40,572 bases of DNA, from the NCBI GenBank assembly GCA_029212905.1, contig JARGPB010000026.1, positions 1-40,572 of the forward strand, given 5' to 3'. The position numbers and the translations under genes are program-made. Positions 7,606-15,325 of this stretch are shown here, piece by piece. The notes beneath the pieces are model-generated. The model was not told where the DNA came from. It did not search any database and saw only the letters and a list, made by a program, of their open reading frames with translations. Each line of letters begins with the position of its first letter. Position 1 is the first letter of the stretch. The DNA comes from Thalassovita sp. GTDB taxonomy: Bacteria; Pseudomonadota; Alphaproteobacteria; Rhodobacterales; Rhodobacteraceae.

Positions 7606-8886
7606 TCAGAGCGCTTCGAACTCGGCCGCGGCCGGGATTTCCGGGGCAGAGTTGTTGGTGGTGATCACAAGATCATAGGGGTGTGGACCATCCTTGCTCA
7701 GACGCCACTGACCGCCGACCAGCGGGGTCTTGGATACGTTGGCGATCGGCGAGTTCGCAAAGTCGATGGTGCCGACAACGGTCTCGGTCTTCATGCCGCG
7801 CAGAGCTGCACTGATGGCGGTCGGATCGCCCGGGCCACCCGCGCCACGCAGGGCGGCTGCGGCTACCTCGAACAGGGCGTGGGCAAAGCCGATGGGCTGC
7901 GACCACTGACGCTTGGTCGTTTGTTCGTAATGTGCGGCTAGCGCCTGTGCCGACTGACCCGTCAGCGACGAAGAGAAGGGGTGCGATGGCGACCACCAGA
8001 TTTCGCTGGAAAGGTTGTGACCCAGATCGCCCAAGGCCTCGACGGCGGGAGGGAATAGGATCGCTTTGGCAATGCTCGCTACTTTAGGAGAGAAGCCGCG
8101 CTGGCGGGCTTGAGTCCAGAAGGTGGTGAAATCTGGCGGGATCGGCGCACCCGTCAGAAGCTGACACTCGTTCTCTTCGAACAGAGAAATCACAGCGCTG
8201 AAGTCTTCGGTCAGGTTGCGGTAGAAGCCCGAGGGAACAACCTCGTAGCCACGTTGCGCGAACAGGGCAGGGGAGCCATTGACCTCGTCCGCCCAGGCGC
8301 GACCATCTTCGTCGTTTGGGAACAGACCGCCGACCTTGCCGTTGTTATCGACAGAGTCGTACATGTCCGAGAAGGTGTTGATGATGTCTTCCAGACCCCA
8401 GAAAAAGTGGAAGGTCGATTCAAACCCTTGTTCGGGGTTGCTGCCGCGACCAAAGGTGATCGCCTGCCATGGGGCAACCGTCGACACACAGGGCACGCCG
8501 TTCAATTCGCACTGGTCAGCCACTGGGTTCACGGTTTCAGGGGCCGATGACACCAGAATCATGTCCACTTCGTCGCTCAGGATCAGCTCGCTGGTGACCT
8601 CGGCCGCGCGGTTGACGCTGGACTGAGTGTCCTTGGCGATAATCTCGACCGGGTGGACGGTGCCGTTGATTTCCAGACCGTTGGCGAACGCGGATTGCGC
8701 GACCGAGATCGCATATTCGTCTGCTGCGCCAAAGAGGGCCAGCGGGCCGGTGCGCGGGGTCACGTAGCCCAGTTTGATTGTGCGGGTCCTCGCAAGCGCC
8801 GGCGTGGCTAAAGTGGTTACCGCAGCGGCGCCAGTCAATTTGATCAGCTGACGGCGGTTCAATCCGCCGAAACGAGTATTCTTCAT
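7606..8886 (-). CDS. ABC transporter substrate-binding protein (periplasmic, HAAT type)
   Basis: This 426-residue periplasmic type-1 binding protein captures the substrate for the LivFGHM importer. The N terminus carries a twin-arginine-like signal (NRRQLIKLTGAAAV, then a cleavage region ending PALA near residue 31), so export through Tat is plausible. The mature part begins TIKLGYVTPRTGPLALFG, the first strand and binding loop of the family. A GGGAGG ribosome site lies five bases before the ATG. It is the first gene after the AraC regulator, 83 bases downstream on the same strand, and is usually the most strongly expressed gene of such operons. The ligand is not identifiable from sequence; the neighbours suggest an aromatic compound. 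Confidence 0.87.
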   Translation of the reverse strand: MKNTRFGGLNRRQLIKLTGAAAVTTLATPALARTRTIKLGYVTPRTGPLALFGAADEYAISVAQSAFANGLEINGTVHPVEIIAKDTQSSVNRAAEVTSELILSDEVDMILVSSAPETVNPVADQCELNGVPCVSTVAPWQAITFGRGSNPEQGFESTFHFFWGLEDIINTFSDMYDSVDNNGKVGGLFPNDEDGRAWADEVNGSPALFAQRGYEVVPSGFYRNLTEDFSAVISLFEENECQLLTGAPIPPDFTTFWTQARQRGFSPKVASIAKAILFPPAVEALGDLGHNLSSEIWWSPSHPFSSSLTGQSAQALAAHYEQTTKRQWSQPIGFAHALFEVAAAALRGAGGPGDPTAISAALRGMKTETVVGTIDFANSPIANVSKTPLVGGQWRLSKDGPHPYDLVITTNNSAPEIPAAAEFEAL

Positions 8887-8969
8887 GATTTCCTCCCATC
8901 AAGGCAAAACTGCCAAGTGGTGAAAGCATGGAGAGATTCTGGTGTGGCGCTGTTTGGATTTGGCCTGAT

Positions 8970-9938
8970 TTATGTACTGCGGTGGACAATACCCAGTTCA
9001 GAGGCATTGCGATAATCCCGGGGGCTGATGTCAAAAAACTCTTTAAACTTCCGCGAGAAGAACGAGTGGTTTTCAAACCCTACAGCAAAGGAGATCTCGG
9101 TCACCGACAACCCTGCCGAGGCCTTGTGGCGCAGCATTTCCGCCGCGCGCTGAAGCCTCGTTTCGGTTAAAACCTGCGGGAAGCTGGTCCCGCAGGTGGC
9201 AATCAGCCGGTCAAGGTTGCGACGCGACATCCCAAGATCGGACGCGATGGCTTCGACGTTCAGGTCAGGGTCATCCAGCGACTGTTTGATCAGTCGTGTC
9301 ATGCGTGCCAGCGTCAGGCGTGCGTGGGTAGACGCGCCTAGCGGAACAGGAGGGTCCTTGAAAGCCCGAGTCGAGAACAATTCGAACACAGATTTGGCCA
9401 CCGCCGGTAAATTGGAGGTGTTCGGCGATCCAAGCGCCGCCCCGGTCATTGGCATCAGCACCTGATCAATTGCGTCATCCGCAGCCTTCAGGTGGAATGA
9501 CCCAACTTGCGCCAATGATCCCCATTGTTTCTCGACAATGGACCGAGGCACACGCACCGCCAGATGGTCGAACTTGGTGTCAAAAGTCAGGCTGTGTTCG
9601 GTCCGACCGTCATAGAAATACATATCGCCAGGCCGCACGGTAAAATCCTTCCCGTCACGCTGGACGTTCATCTCTCCGTCCTTTTGCAGGAACAGCATGT
9701 AGAAGTCTGTTCCGCTTTTCCGCAGGGTCGAAGATTCACGCACCGCCTGATGCGCATCCGCCCGCAGGCGCGCGATGGCATATCCGTCCTCGGTCGCCAG
9801 TTGAGTAAAGCGCCCTTTAAGCCCCGTGCGTGGGTTCGCAACACATTCGACGCCAACAAGGTTGGCGCAGACAGCTTCCCTCCAGTACGTCAGGCGACGC
9901 CCTTCCGAGATGGTGTTGGTGTTAATATCAGTGCGCAT
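8970..9938 (-). CDS. AraC-family transcriptional regulator of the importer/dehydrogenase operon
   Basis: This 322-residue regulator has an N-terminal AraC_binding_2-type sensor region (segments YMLFLQKDGEMNVQRDGKDF and VRPGDMYFYDGRTEH) and a C-terminal double helix-turn-helix (NVEAIASDLGMSRRNLDRLI and VTEISFAVGFENHSFFSRKF, ending with the family's FFDISPRDYR). Related regulators control catabolism of aromatic or amine compounds (FeaR/NahR-like sensor group). The ATG at 9938 gives the family's usual N terminus; a longer reading to 10121 would overlap the upstream LysR gene. It lies directly upstream of the binding-protein gene on the same strand and is the likely local activator. The inducer is unknown. 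Confidence 0.82.
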   Translation of the reverse strand: MRTDINTNTISEGRRLTYWREAVCANLVGVECVANPRTGLKGRFTQLATEDGYAIARLRADAHQAVRESSTLRKSGTDFYMLFLQKDGEMNVQRDGKDFTVRPGDMYFYDGRTEHSLTFDTKFDHLAVRVPRSIVEKQWGSLAQVGSFHLKAADDAIDQVLMPMTGAALGSPNTSNLPAVAKSVFELFSTRAFKDPPVPLGASTHARLTLARMTRLIKQSLDDPDLNVEAIASDLGMSRRNLDRLIATCGTSFPQVLTETRLQRAAEMLRHKASAGLSVTEISFAVGFENHSFFSRKFKEFFDISPRDYRNASELGIVHRST

Positions 9939-10006
9939 TGCTGTTATTTTGCGCAGTTTTGGGATGCCGGTCAATCCCATGCTGTAAGAGGTTGTATGTG
10001 CGCATA

Positions 10007-10921
10007 TCAAATAGCAGACGGTTTTTCCCATGGCAGTGGGCCACGGAAATTTTGCGCCACAAAATCGATAAAGACGCGCAGTTTCAGGGGCACGGCTTGA
10101 CCAGATGGGAACACGACACACAGGTTCTGTGTTGGGGGCGTGTGCGACGGCAAGACCTGAACCAATTTGCCCGTCTCCAGTTCGTCATGCACGATAAAGG
10201 TCGGAACATTGATGATGCCCCTCCCGGCAATGGCCAACTTGGTTAGGAACTCTCCATTGTTGGCGCGAACATCACCGCCCACGAAGACAGAGACCTCTTG
10301 TTTGCCGTCGGTCAAAATCCACTGCGTCCGTTCGGCCATATGTCGATAGTCCAGGCAGTTGTGCCCCCCCAGGTCCTGTGGTGTCTCTGGTTGCCCGTGC
10401 CTGGTTAAATACGCGGGCGCAGCACACAAGATGCGCCGGATCCCGGCAATCTTGCGAATGCGGAAGGACGAATCCGGGGTGGGGCCTATCCTTAGGGCGG
10501 CATCGAACCCTCCAGCGATCAAATCGATCTTGGCGTCGGACATATCCAGCTCAAGCTCGATCTCGGGGTAGTTTTCCTGAAATGCCACGATCACCGGATG
10601 CAGGTGCAAGGTCGAGAACGTAGCAGGCAGTGCGACACGCAGTCGGCCAACGGCGTTGCCGCTGAGGTCGGCCACCCGTTCGCCCGCGCATTTCAAGACC
10701 TTCAGCGCGGCTTGTACCTGCTCCAGGTAGGCCTCCCCTACTTCGGTGAGGTGAACGGCCCGCGTTGTGCGGTTCAACAGCTTTACGCCCAGCTCTTGCT
10801 CCAACGCTTGTACATAGCGCGAGATCATCGTCCGAGAAACGTTCAGATCATCCGCAGCCTTGGTGAAAGAGCTGTGCCGCGCAACAGCGACGAAGGCTTC
10901 GATCGTGATAAGACTCGGCAT
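10007..10921 (-). CDS. LysR-family transcriptional regulator
   Basis: This 304-residue LysR-type regulator has the winged-helix DNA-binding domain at the N terminus (MPSLITIEAFVAVARHSSFT, with SRTMISRYVQALEQELGVKL as recognition part) and a type-2 periplasmic-like effector domain (RLRVALPATFSTLHLHPVIV onward). The ATG at 10921 follows a GGAGAC site by five bases and matches the family start; an upstream extension to 11014 adds unrelated residues. It is divergent from the SnoaL-WrbA-DoxX genes, the classic arrangement for a LysR protein and its target. It resembles the CrgA/YafC-type group that often sits next to quinone or stress enzymes. The effector is unknown. Confidence 0.85.
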   Translation of the reverse strand: MPSLITIEAFVAVARHSSFTKAADDLNVSRTMISRYVQALEQELGVKLLNRTTRAVHLTEVGEAYLEQVQAALKVLKCAGERVADLSGNAVGRLRVALPATFSTLHLHPVIVAFQENYPEIELELDMSDAKIDLIAGGFDAALRIGPTPDSSFRIRKIAGIRRILCAAPAYLTRHGQPETPQDLGGHNCLDYRHMAERTQWILTDGKQEVSVFVGGDVRANNGEFLTKLAIAGRGIINVPTFIVHDELETGKLVQVLPSHTPPTQNLCVVFPSGQAVPLKLRVFIDFVAQNFRGPLPWEKPSAI

Positions 10922-10948
10922 TATTGTCTCCTTTGGTTTGCTTAATTG

Positions 10949-10972
10949 TTCCATATTGTAAACCATAAGGAA
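10949..10972. promoter_or_regulatory. Possible LysR operator in the divergent intergenic region
   Basis: TTCC and GGAA bracket an AT-rich, partly symmetric segment (TTCCATATT...CATAAGGAA) between the LysR gene and the SnoaL gene. It contains the T-N11-A pattern typical for LysR binding and lies at a suitable place to control both genes. The symmetry is imperfect, so this is a candidate only. Confidence 0.3.
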
Positions 10973-11085
10973 ATAGTGTTTCCCGGATTTCCCAGACGAT
11001 GCACCCCACGGCAACGGCTATCTATAGGTCAAGGCCACAGGCCAATCTCCGCCCCAAAAGGCACATCCGTTGAAAGGATTTCACA

Positions 11086-11652
11086 ATGTCGAAAGTCGCA
11101 AACATCCTCCGAACCGCAGCCGCTGCTGTTGCCTTGGCTGCCGTTTATACCCCCGCCGTCGCCGAAGATTTTTCGGTCGCGCAAATCGCAACCGATGCCT
11201 CGCCGCTGGCCGTTTTGCAGACCATTTTGTCGAACCCCACCGACCTGGACTTCGTTAAGCAATACACCACCGAAGACTTTACCTATGTCTCGTTGAATTA
11301 TGACAACCCGGACCTGAAACAGGTTCTGCCGTGGACCGGCACCACCGCTGGCACCGCCGGTCTGGTGCAGACCTTTGTCGACGTCAGCCGCTATTGGACG
11401 ATTGACGACTTCCAGATCCAGGACAGCTTTGAAAACGCAGATGGCGCGGCCCTGTTCGGCACGTTCACCTACACCTCGAACACGCTTGGCAAGACGGTGA
11501 CCTCTCCGTTCGCAGTTCTGGCGCGTGGTGAAAACGGCAAGCTGTCTTACGTCCAGTTCATGGAAGATACCTTCGCCACGGTCCGCAGCTTCCGCGAAAG
11601 CGGCGAGTACCTGATCAAGTCCAACCCCGACGGGTCGGAAACCAAGATCTAA
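11086..11652 (+). CDS. Secreted SnoaL/NTF2-like protein
   Basis: This 188-residue protein has a clear Sec signal peptide (residues 1-26, cut after YTPAVA) followed by a compact domain resembling the NTF2-like SnoaL fold (FVKQYTTEDFTYVSLNYDNP, then VDVSRYWTIDDFQIQDSFEN and VTSPFAVLARGENGKLSYVQ). Such folds are often found as isomerases or binding proteins of unknown substrate. An AAAGGA ribosome site precedes the ATG. It is the first gene of the set SnoaL-WrbA-DoxX, divergent from a LysR gene. The fold call is from pattern and length; no catalytic residues can be assigned, and the function is not known. Confidence 0.7.
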   Translation: MSKVANILRTAAAAVALAAVYTPAVAEDFSVAQIATDASPLAVLQTILSNPTDLDFVKQYTTEDFTYVSLNYDNPDLKQVLPWTGTTAGTAGLVQTFVDVSRYWTIDDFQIQDSFENADGAALFGTFTYTSNTLGKTVTSPFAVLARGENGKLSYVQFMEDTFATVRSFRESGEYLIKSNPDGSETKI

Positions 11653-11727
11653 GCCTCTCCAGCCAACCCCACCCGAACCGCTGCCCTATGGACGGTTCGT
11701 CCATCATCCAAAGAAAAGAGTACTGAT

Positions 11728-12321
11728 ATGGCACAGCCCAAAATTGCGGTCGTTTTCTATTCGACCTACGGAACCAACCACCAAGTCGCGCTCGCCGCTG
11801 TCGAAGCCGCCACGGAAGCCGGTGCAGAAGTGCGCCTGTTGCGCGTCGCTGAAACCGCACCTCAGGCCGTCGTAGACAGCCAAAAGCCGTGGAAAGTGCA
11901 GGCAGCAAAGGTGCAGGACATCCCCGTTGTCACCCCCGAAGATCTGGAATGGGCAGACGGGTATTTCTTCAGTGGTCCCACTCGTTTTGGCAGCGTTACG
12001 AGCCAAGTGCGCGCCTTTATCGACACGCTTGGCGGCGTTTGGTCAGAAGGCAAGCTAGCCAACAAGACCTTCACCGCGACCACCAGCGCCCAGAACCCGC
12101 ACGGCGGACAAGAGGCCACGATCCTTGGTTTGTATACCACTGTGATGCACTGGGGCGCGATTATCGTGGCGCCAGGCTATACCGACCCAGTATTGTTTGA
12201 GGCCGGCGGCAACCCTTACGGCTTCTCGACCGAGGCGGGCAAGTTCGACGATAGCGGCAAAGCCGCCGTTGCCCATCAGGCCAAACGTCTGGTCGAGGTC
12301 ACCGCGAAGCTGGTTGCCTAA
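11728..12321 (+). CDS. wrbA: NAD(P)H:quinone oxidoreductase, WrbA type
   Basis: This 197-residue flavodoxin-fold enzyme reduces quinones by two electrons using FMN, avoiding semiquinone radicals. The FMN phosphate loop is visible as VVFYSTYGTNHQVA near the N terminus, and the second FMN segment is GPTRFGSVTSQVRAFIDTLG. A third motif, the stretch TTSAQNPHGGQEATIL, matches WrbA proteins. The ATG follows an AAAGA-type ribosome site. It lies 75 bases after the SnoaL-like gene and is probably co-transcribed. Quinone reduction fits a genome rich in aromatic metabolism, but the local regulator is separate from the two aromatic operons. Confidence 0.88.
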   Translation: MAQPKIAVVFYSTYGTNHQVALAAVEAATEAGAEVRLLRVAETAPQAVVDSQKPWKVQAAKVQDIPVVTPEDLEWADGYFFSGPTRFGSVTSQVRAFIDTLGGVWSEGKLANKTFTATTSAQNPHGGQEATILGLYTTVMHWGAIIVAPGYTDPVLFEAGGNPYGFSTEAGKFDDSGKAAVAHQAKRLVEVTAKLVA

Positions 12322-12529
12322 TCGAATTATCATTTCTGTCGAAGGCGTGGCGATCAGGTTGCACCTTCGATTCAAAGCCAAAGCCCGGCGCGTTCTAACT
12401 GTCGTCAGTTCACCCTAATCCACCCGCACTTGTTGCGTGTTACGCGACAAAGAATTGCAGAATTGGCAGTTTTTCGGGAGCAATCCGGTGCTTGGCTTCT
12501 TCGCACAAAGGAAAAAGGAGACCTATAGA

Positions 12530-12949
12530 ATGGAACAAATCGCAAAACCCTTACAAGATATCGCGCCGCCGATCAGCCGTGTGCTGCTTTCGATCATCTT
12601 CATCGTGGCGGGTTTTAACAAGATCACCGGCTACTCTGGCACCGCTGGATACATGGACATGATGGGCGTTCCCAGTGCGCTGTTGCCGCTGGTTATCATC
12701 CTTGAGTTGGGTGGCGGGATCCTGCTGCTTGTCGGGTACCAGACCCGGCTAGTTGCCTTCCTGTTGGCTGGTTTCTCGCTGCTGTCGGGCTTAGTTTTCC
12801 ACCTGATCCCAAGCTTCGGGATGGAGGGCATGGCTGCGCAGGGCGAAACCATCAGTTTCATGAAGAATCTGGCGATTGCCGGTGGTCTGGGCTTTGTCTT
12901 CGCTTATGGTGCAGGTGGTCTGTCGGTCGACCGCCGGTCCAAAGAATAA
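12530..12949 (+). CDS. DoxX-family membrane protein
   Basis: This 139-residue inner-membrane protein of the DoxX family has four predicted membrane helices (segments SRVLLSIIFIVAGFNKITGY, LLPLVIILELGGGILLLVGY, LVAFLLAGFSLLSGLVFHLI and LAIAGGLGFVFAYGAGGLS). The early GFNKITGY motif and the conserved FHL after the third helix are typical. The ATG at 12530 follows an AAGGAG site by nine bases. DoxX proteins are often found with redox enzymes and have been linked to thiosulfate oxidation or oxidative stress in other organisms; here the neighbour is WrbA. A terminator-like hairpin follows immediately. Confidence 0.83.
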   Translation: MEQIAKPLQDIAPPISRVLLSIIFIVAGFNKITGYSGTAGYMDMMGVPSALLPLVIILELGGGILLLVGYQTRLVAFLLAGFSLLSGLVFHLIPSFGMEGMAAQGETISFMKNLAIAGGLGFVFAYGAGGLSVDRRSKE

Positions 12950-12955
12950 CATCAA

Positions 12956-12992
12956 AAACCCGCCGGGCGTCATCACCCTGCGGGTTTATCTT
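12956..12992 (+). terminator. Rho-independent terminator after the DoxX gene
   Basis: AAACCCGC (12956-12963) pairs perfectly with GCGGGTTT (12980-12987), leaving a 16-base loop with some internal pairing, followed by ATCTTTT. It sits seven bases after the DoxX stop and closes the SnoaL-WrbA-DoxX unit. Confidence 0.75.
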
Positions 12993-13013
12993 TTGGAACA
13001 CGCGAACGCAGTT

Positions 13014-13130
13014 TTAGTCGACCCACTTCTTTTCGAAATCCATTTCCTTGAAGTGTTTGACCATGAACTCAATGAAATTGCGTGTCTTCGCAGGCATCAA
13101 TCGGCGCGATGGAAAGGCTACGTGTTTGAT
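13014..13130 (-). pseudogene. C-terminal remnant of a LysR-type regulator
   Basis: Ending at the TAA at 13014-13016, the minus strand reads HVAFPSRRLMPAKTRNFIEF then MVKHFKEMDFEKKWVD. This is the last helix region of LysR effector domains, where a PSRRxxPxKxRxFIDF pattern is common. Upstream of residue HVAF the similarity stops and the sequence is IS-derived, so about 90 per cent of the gene is missing. The relic is convergent with the DoxX gene. Confidence 0.6.
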
Positions 13131-13178
13131 CCCAGGGTTTGATGGTGTGATCCTTTCGTTGGAATGGAAGGAAGCACT

Positions 13179-13228
13179 ATGGGACAAGTTCGTCCTGGCA
13201 GCGCCACGACCACGCACGCTGTCAGGTC
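13179..13228 (+). mobile_element. Start fragment of an IS481-family transposase gene
   Basis: The ATG at 13179 opens MGQVRPGSATTTHAVR, which matches the strongly conserved first 16 residues of IS481-family transposases (MGQVxHGSATTTxAVR). The similarity then ends abruptly and the sequence changes to the tail of an IS3 orfB. Only the first codons survive, so this is a relic. Confidence 0.6.
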
Positions 13229-13332
13229 GAGGGGGGGTCTTGCAGTATATCAACGGGTTCGACAATCCGCGCCGCCGCCACTCATCGCGAGGGGGCAAAA
13301 GCCCCTTGGAATGCGAGCAAAAGACCGCATAA
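13229..13332 (+). mobile_element. 3' end fragment of an IS3-family orfB
   Basis: The frame ending with the TAA at 13330-13332 reads YINGFDNPRRRHSSRGGKSP then LECEQKTA. This is the C-terminal end of IS3-family OrfB (YINxFYNPRRRHSALGGKSPxxFE). It is joined directly to the IS481 start fragment, which shows that a deletion or secondary insertion fused two different elements. The IS3 right end probably lies within the next 40 bases. Confidence 0.65.
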
Positions 13333-13823
13333 ATTAGTCGAGAGACCGGAACGTAAGCCGAGACAGTGTTGGCTTTGCGATCAAGGATTGCTGGGCGCTG
13401 CGGTTTGTACATGACCAGATAGCCGGAACCGATCTAGCCGAGCCATTAGATATGTTGGCCGACCCGGACGACCGGCGTGACCTTTTGGGGATGGTGCAGC
13501 GGGCAAAGGGGAGCGTAGCATTGTGTACTGTCTCCCTTGTGGCCGAGCGTGGCCACAGCTGCTTTGGCGGCGCCCTTCTCTGTGCCTGTCTGGGCGGGCA
13601 ACCTGCGACAGATCTATGGCGTCGACGCCGAGACCGCGCAGGACGGGCAGGGATGGGCACGCTTTGCGCCGGTATGGTGCGCAGCCCCATCGGGGGATTG
13701 CCTGAAATCCGCGCTTAAAGATAACTTTTGTCTGCATATTCTTATGTATAGTGTTAAATATTTGCGAATTAGGGCTATCCTGAAGTTGCACTGACGTAAC
13801 ACTATTGCACATAGGGGGTGTGA
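13333..13823. other. Non-coding or decayed region
   Basis: About 490 bases lie between the IS3 fragment and the small membrane-protein gene. Short open frames exist on the plus strand: one with the segment DMLADPDDRRDLLGMVQRAK, and a second in another frame with a possible signal-like stretch TAALAAPFSVPVWAGN. Neither resembles a family I know, and they would need frameshifts to form one gene. The last 90 bases are AT-rich and may hold the promoter of the small gene at 13824. I see no RNA gene here. Confidence 0.4.
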
Positions 13824-13961
13824 ATGGGGCGCGAACACCATGTGTTCCGCGTCGACCGAGGGGCGAAGCTGCAAGAGAAACGGAAAAGGCAAGGCTCAGG
13901 CCTTGGATTGGCCTTTTTCCTTGCAGTGATATTTTGGGTGGGTGTTTTCTTTCTTATTTGA
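13824..13961 (+). CDS. Small single-span membrane protein
   Basis: This 45-residue frame starts at an ATG preceded by an AGGGGG ribosome site with suitable spacing. The N-terminal half is polar and strongly basic (DRGAKLQEKRKRQGSG), and the C-terminal half is one membrane helix (LGLAFFLAVIFWVGVFFLI). By the positive-inside rule the N terminus would face the cytoplasm. The clean amphipathic-to-hydrophobic switch in a single frame, the ribosome site and the AT-rich upstream region support a real gene. It ends three bases from the stop of the convergent histidine kinase. The family is not recognised and the function is unknown; an accessory subunit or kinase-interacting peptide is only speculation. 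Confidence 0.6.
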   Translation: MGREHHVFRVDRGAKLQEKRKRQGSGLGLAFFLAVIFWVGVFFLI

Positions 13962-13964
13962 GTT

Positions 13965-15284
13965 CTAGCGTGCCATAACCAAGTCTGCACGCAGCCCTCC
14001 AAGGGAATCGCTGTCTCCGAGACGCAGAACTCCGCCATGAGCGCGGGCGATATCGGTCGCAATGGCCAGTCCCAGACCTACGCCGCTGCCGCGGTTCTGG
14101 TTTCGGGCGCTGTCCAGTCGGGTGAAGGGCTTGACCGCTTGTTCACGTGCTTCTGCGGGAATGCCGGGGCCGTTATCCTCGACGCGGATGCGCAGGGATT
14201 TTTCGGTCAGAGCCACGGAAACCTGCACTTTGCCACCGTATCGTACACCGTTTTCAATCAGATTTTCGACCGCGCGGCGGATGGCTGTTGGGCGTAGCAG
14301 GACCGTACCCGTGCCTGTCGCATGCATTAAAGTGACGTTTTGCCCGGCGCGTTGCGCATTTTCGACCAATGTTTGCACCAGGGCAATGGGGTCGGTCGGT
14401 TCTGGCTCGCCTTCGGTGCTGCCGCGCGAAAACGACAGGAATTCATCCAGCATCCGCTGCATGTCGTCCACGTCGCGCATCATGTCCTGGGCTTCGGGGT
14501 CGTCCAGCAGCGACAGGCCCAGCCGCAACCGGGTCAGCGGCGTGCGCAAATCATGGCTGACCCCTGACAGCATCAGGGTCCGCTGTTCGATCTGCCGTTC
14601 AATCCGCGCGCGCATGTCCAGAAACGCGTTGCCCGCGGCCCGAACCTCGATCGCACCCGAGGGTTTATAGGGCTGGTTTCGCCCCTTGCCAAAGGCCTCG
14701 GCGGCGGCGGCCAGACGCGTGATCGGGCGCAGCTGATTGCGCAGGTAGATGAAAGAGATCAGCGTCATCAAACCGCCAAAAAACACCATATTCACAAAGA
14801 GCTGGTGGGGATTAGAGGCTGAAACGCGCCGCCGGTCCAGTTGCAACACGATGGTGCCCTGATCAATCTCAAGGAACAACAGAACCGTGTCATCATCCGG
14901 CAAGGAGACCGAGTTCAGCTCGGGCAGCATCTCGCGGAAGTAGTACTGGACGATGATACCCGAGATGTCGAACCAGCGGCGCATATCGGGCGCGGCGGGG
15001 GGCGGTGTGCCGGGCGCAAAGATCGGGATTTCCAACGGGCCGCTGAGCGGGGCCAGACGCATCGGGATCGCCATGGCGGGCAGATCGTTGGGGATGGCAT
15101 CCAGCAGCAGGCGAACCTCGCGCGTGGCGGATTGGGTCATCTGGCGAGTGACGCCCTCGAAATGGCGCTGAATGAAGACGATCGAGATCACCAGTTGCAG
15201 CGTGACAACCGGCAGGATCAGGATCAGTGCCGCGCGGGTATACAGCCCACGGGGCAAATAGCGTTTGAGCCAGCGAAAGAACAT
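13965..15284 (-). CDS. EnvZ-type sensor histidine kinase
   Basis: This 439-residue membrane kinase has two membrane helices (about 17-39 and 162-182) enclosing a periplasmic domain of about 120 residues, then a HAMP linker (183-236), a dimerisation domain with phospho-acceptor His244 in LSGVSHDLRTPLTRLRLGLS, and an ATPase domain with N box (ENLIENGVRYGG), G1 (VEDNGPGIP) and G2 (GSGVGLGLAI). The VSHDLRTPLTRLR box is the EnvZ type. It would phosphorylate an OmpR-like regulator, but no response-regulator gene lies on either side. The gene to its left is the small convergent membrane protein, and on its right a metallo-hydrolase diverges. The signal is unknown. Confidence 0.87.
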   Translation of the reverse strand: MFFRWLKRYLPRGLYTRAALILILPVVTLQLVISIVFIQRHFEGVTRQMTQSATREVRLLLDAIPNDLPAMAIPMRLAPLSGPLEIPIFAPGTPPPAAPDMRRWFDISGIIVQYYFREMLPELNSVSLPDDDTVLLFLEIDQGTIVLQLDRRRVSASNPHQLFVNMVFFGGLMTLISFIYLRNQLRPITRLAAAAEAFGKGRNQPYKPSGAIEVRAAGNAFLDMRARIERQIEQRTLMLSGVSHDLRTPLTRLRLGLSLLDDPEAQDMMRDVDDMQRMLDEFLSFSRGSTEGEPEPTDPIALVQTLVENAQRAGQNVTLMHATGTGTVLLRPTAIRRAVENLIENGVRYGGKVQVSVALTEKSLRIRVEDNGPGIPAEAREQAVKPFTRLDSARNQNRGSGVGLGLAIATDIARAHGGVLRLGDSDSLGGLRADLVMAR

Positions 15285-15325
15285 GGGCTAAACCTAGCGG
15301 GCACGCGCCGCGAGAGGAATAGACG

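Noticed and set aside
8895..8920. TTGGCA and TTGC close together before the binding-protein gene, resembling a sigma-54 promoter.
   Set aside because: The spacing between GG and GC is seven bases, whereas -24/-12 promoters need ten, so the site cannot work as such.
13381..13812. Long open frames on both strands in the relic zone.
   Set aside because: Their translations are rich in Arg, Pro and Ser without any domain pattern, as expected for shadow frames in GC-rich DNA.
13885..13925. AAAAGGC...GGCCTTTTT looks like a bidirectional terminator for the histidine kinase.
   Set aside because: The sequence lies inside the coding frame of the small membrane protein (Lys/Arg codons and Ala-Phe-Phe codons account for it), and the arms are separated by a long imperfect middle. 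It may have a dual role, but I do not call it.
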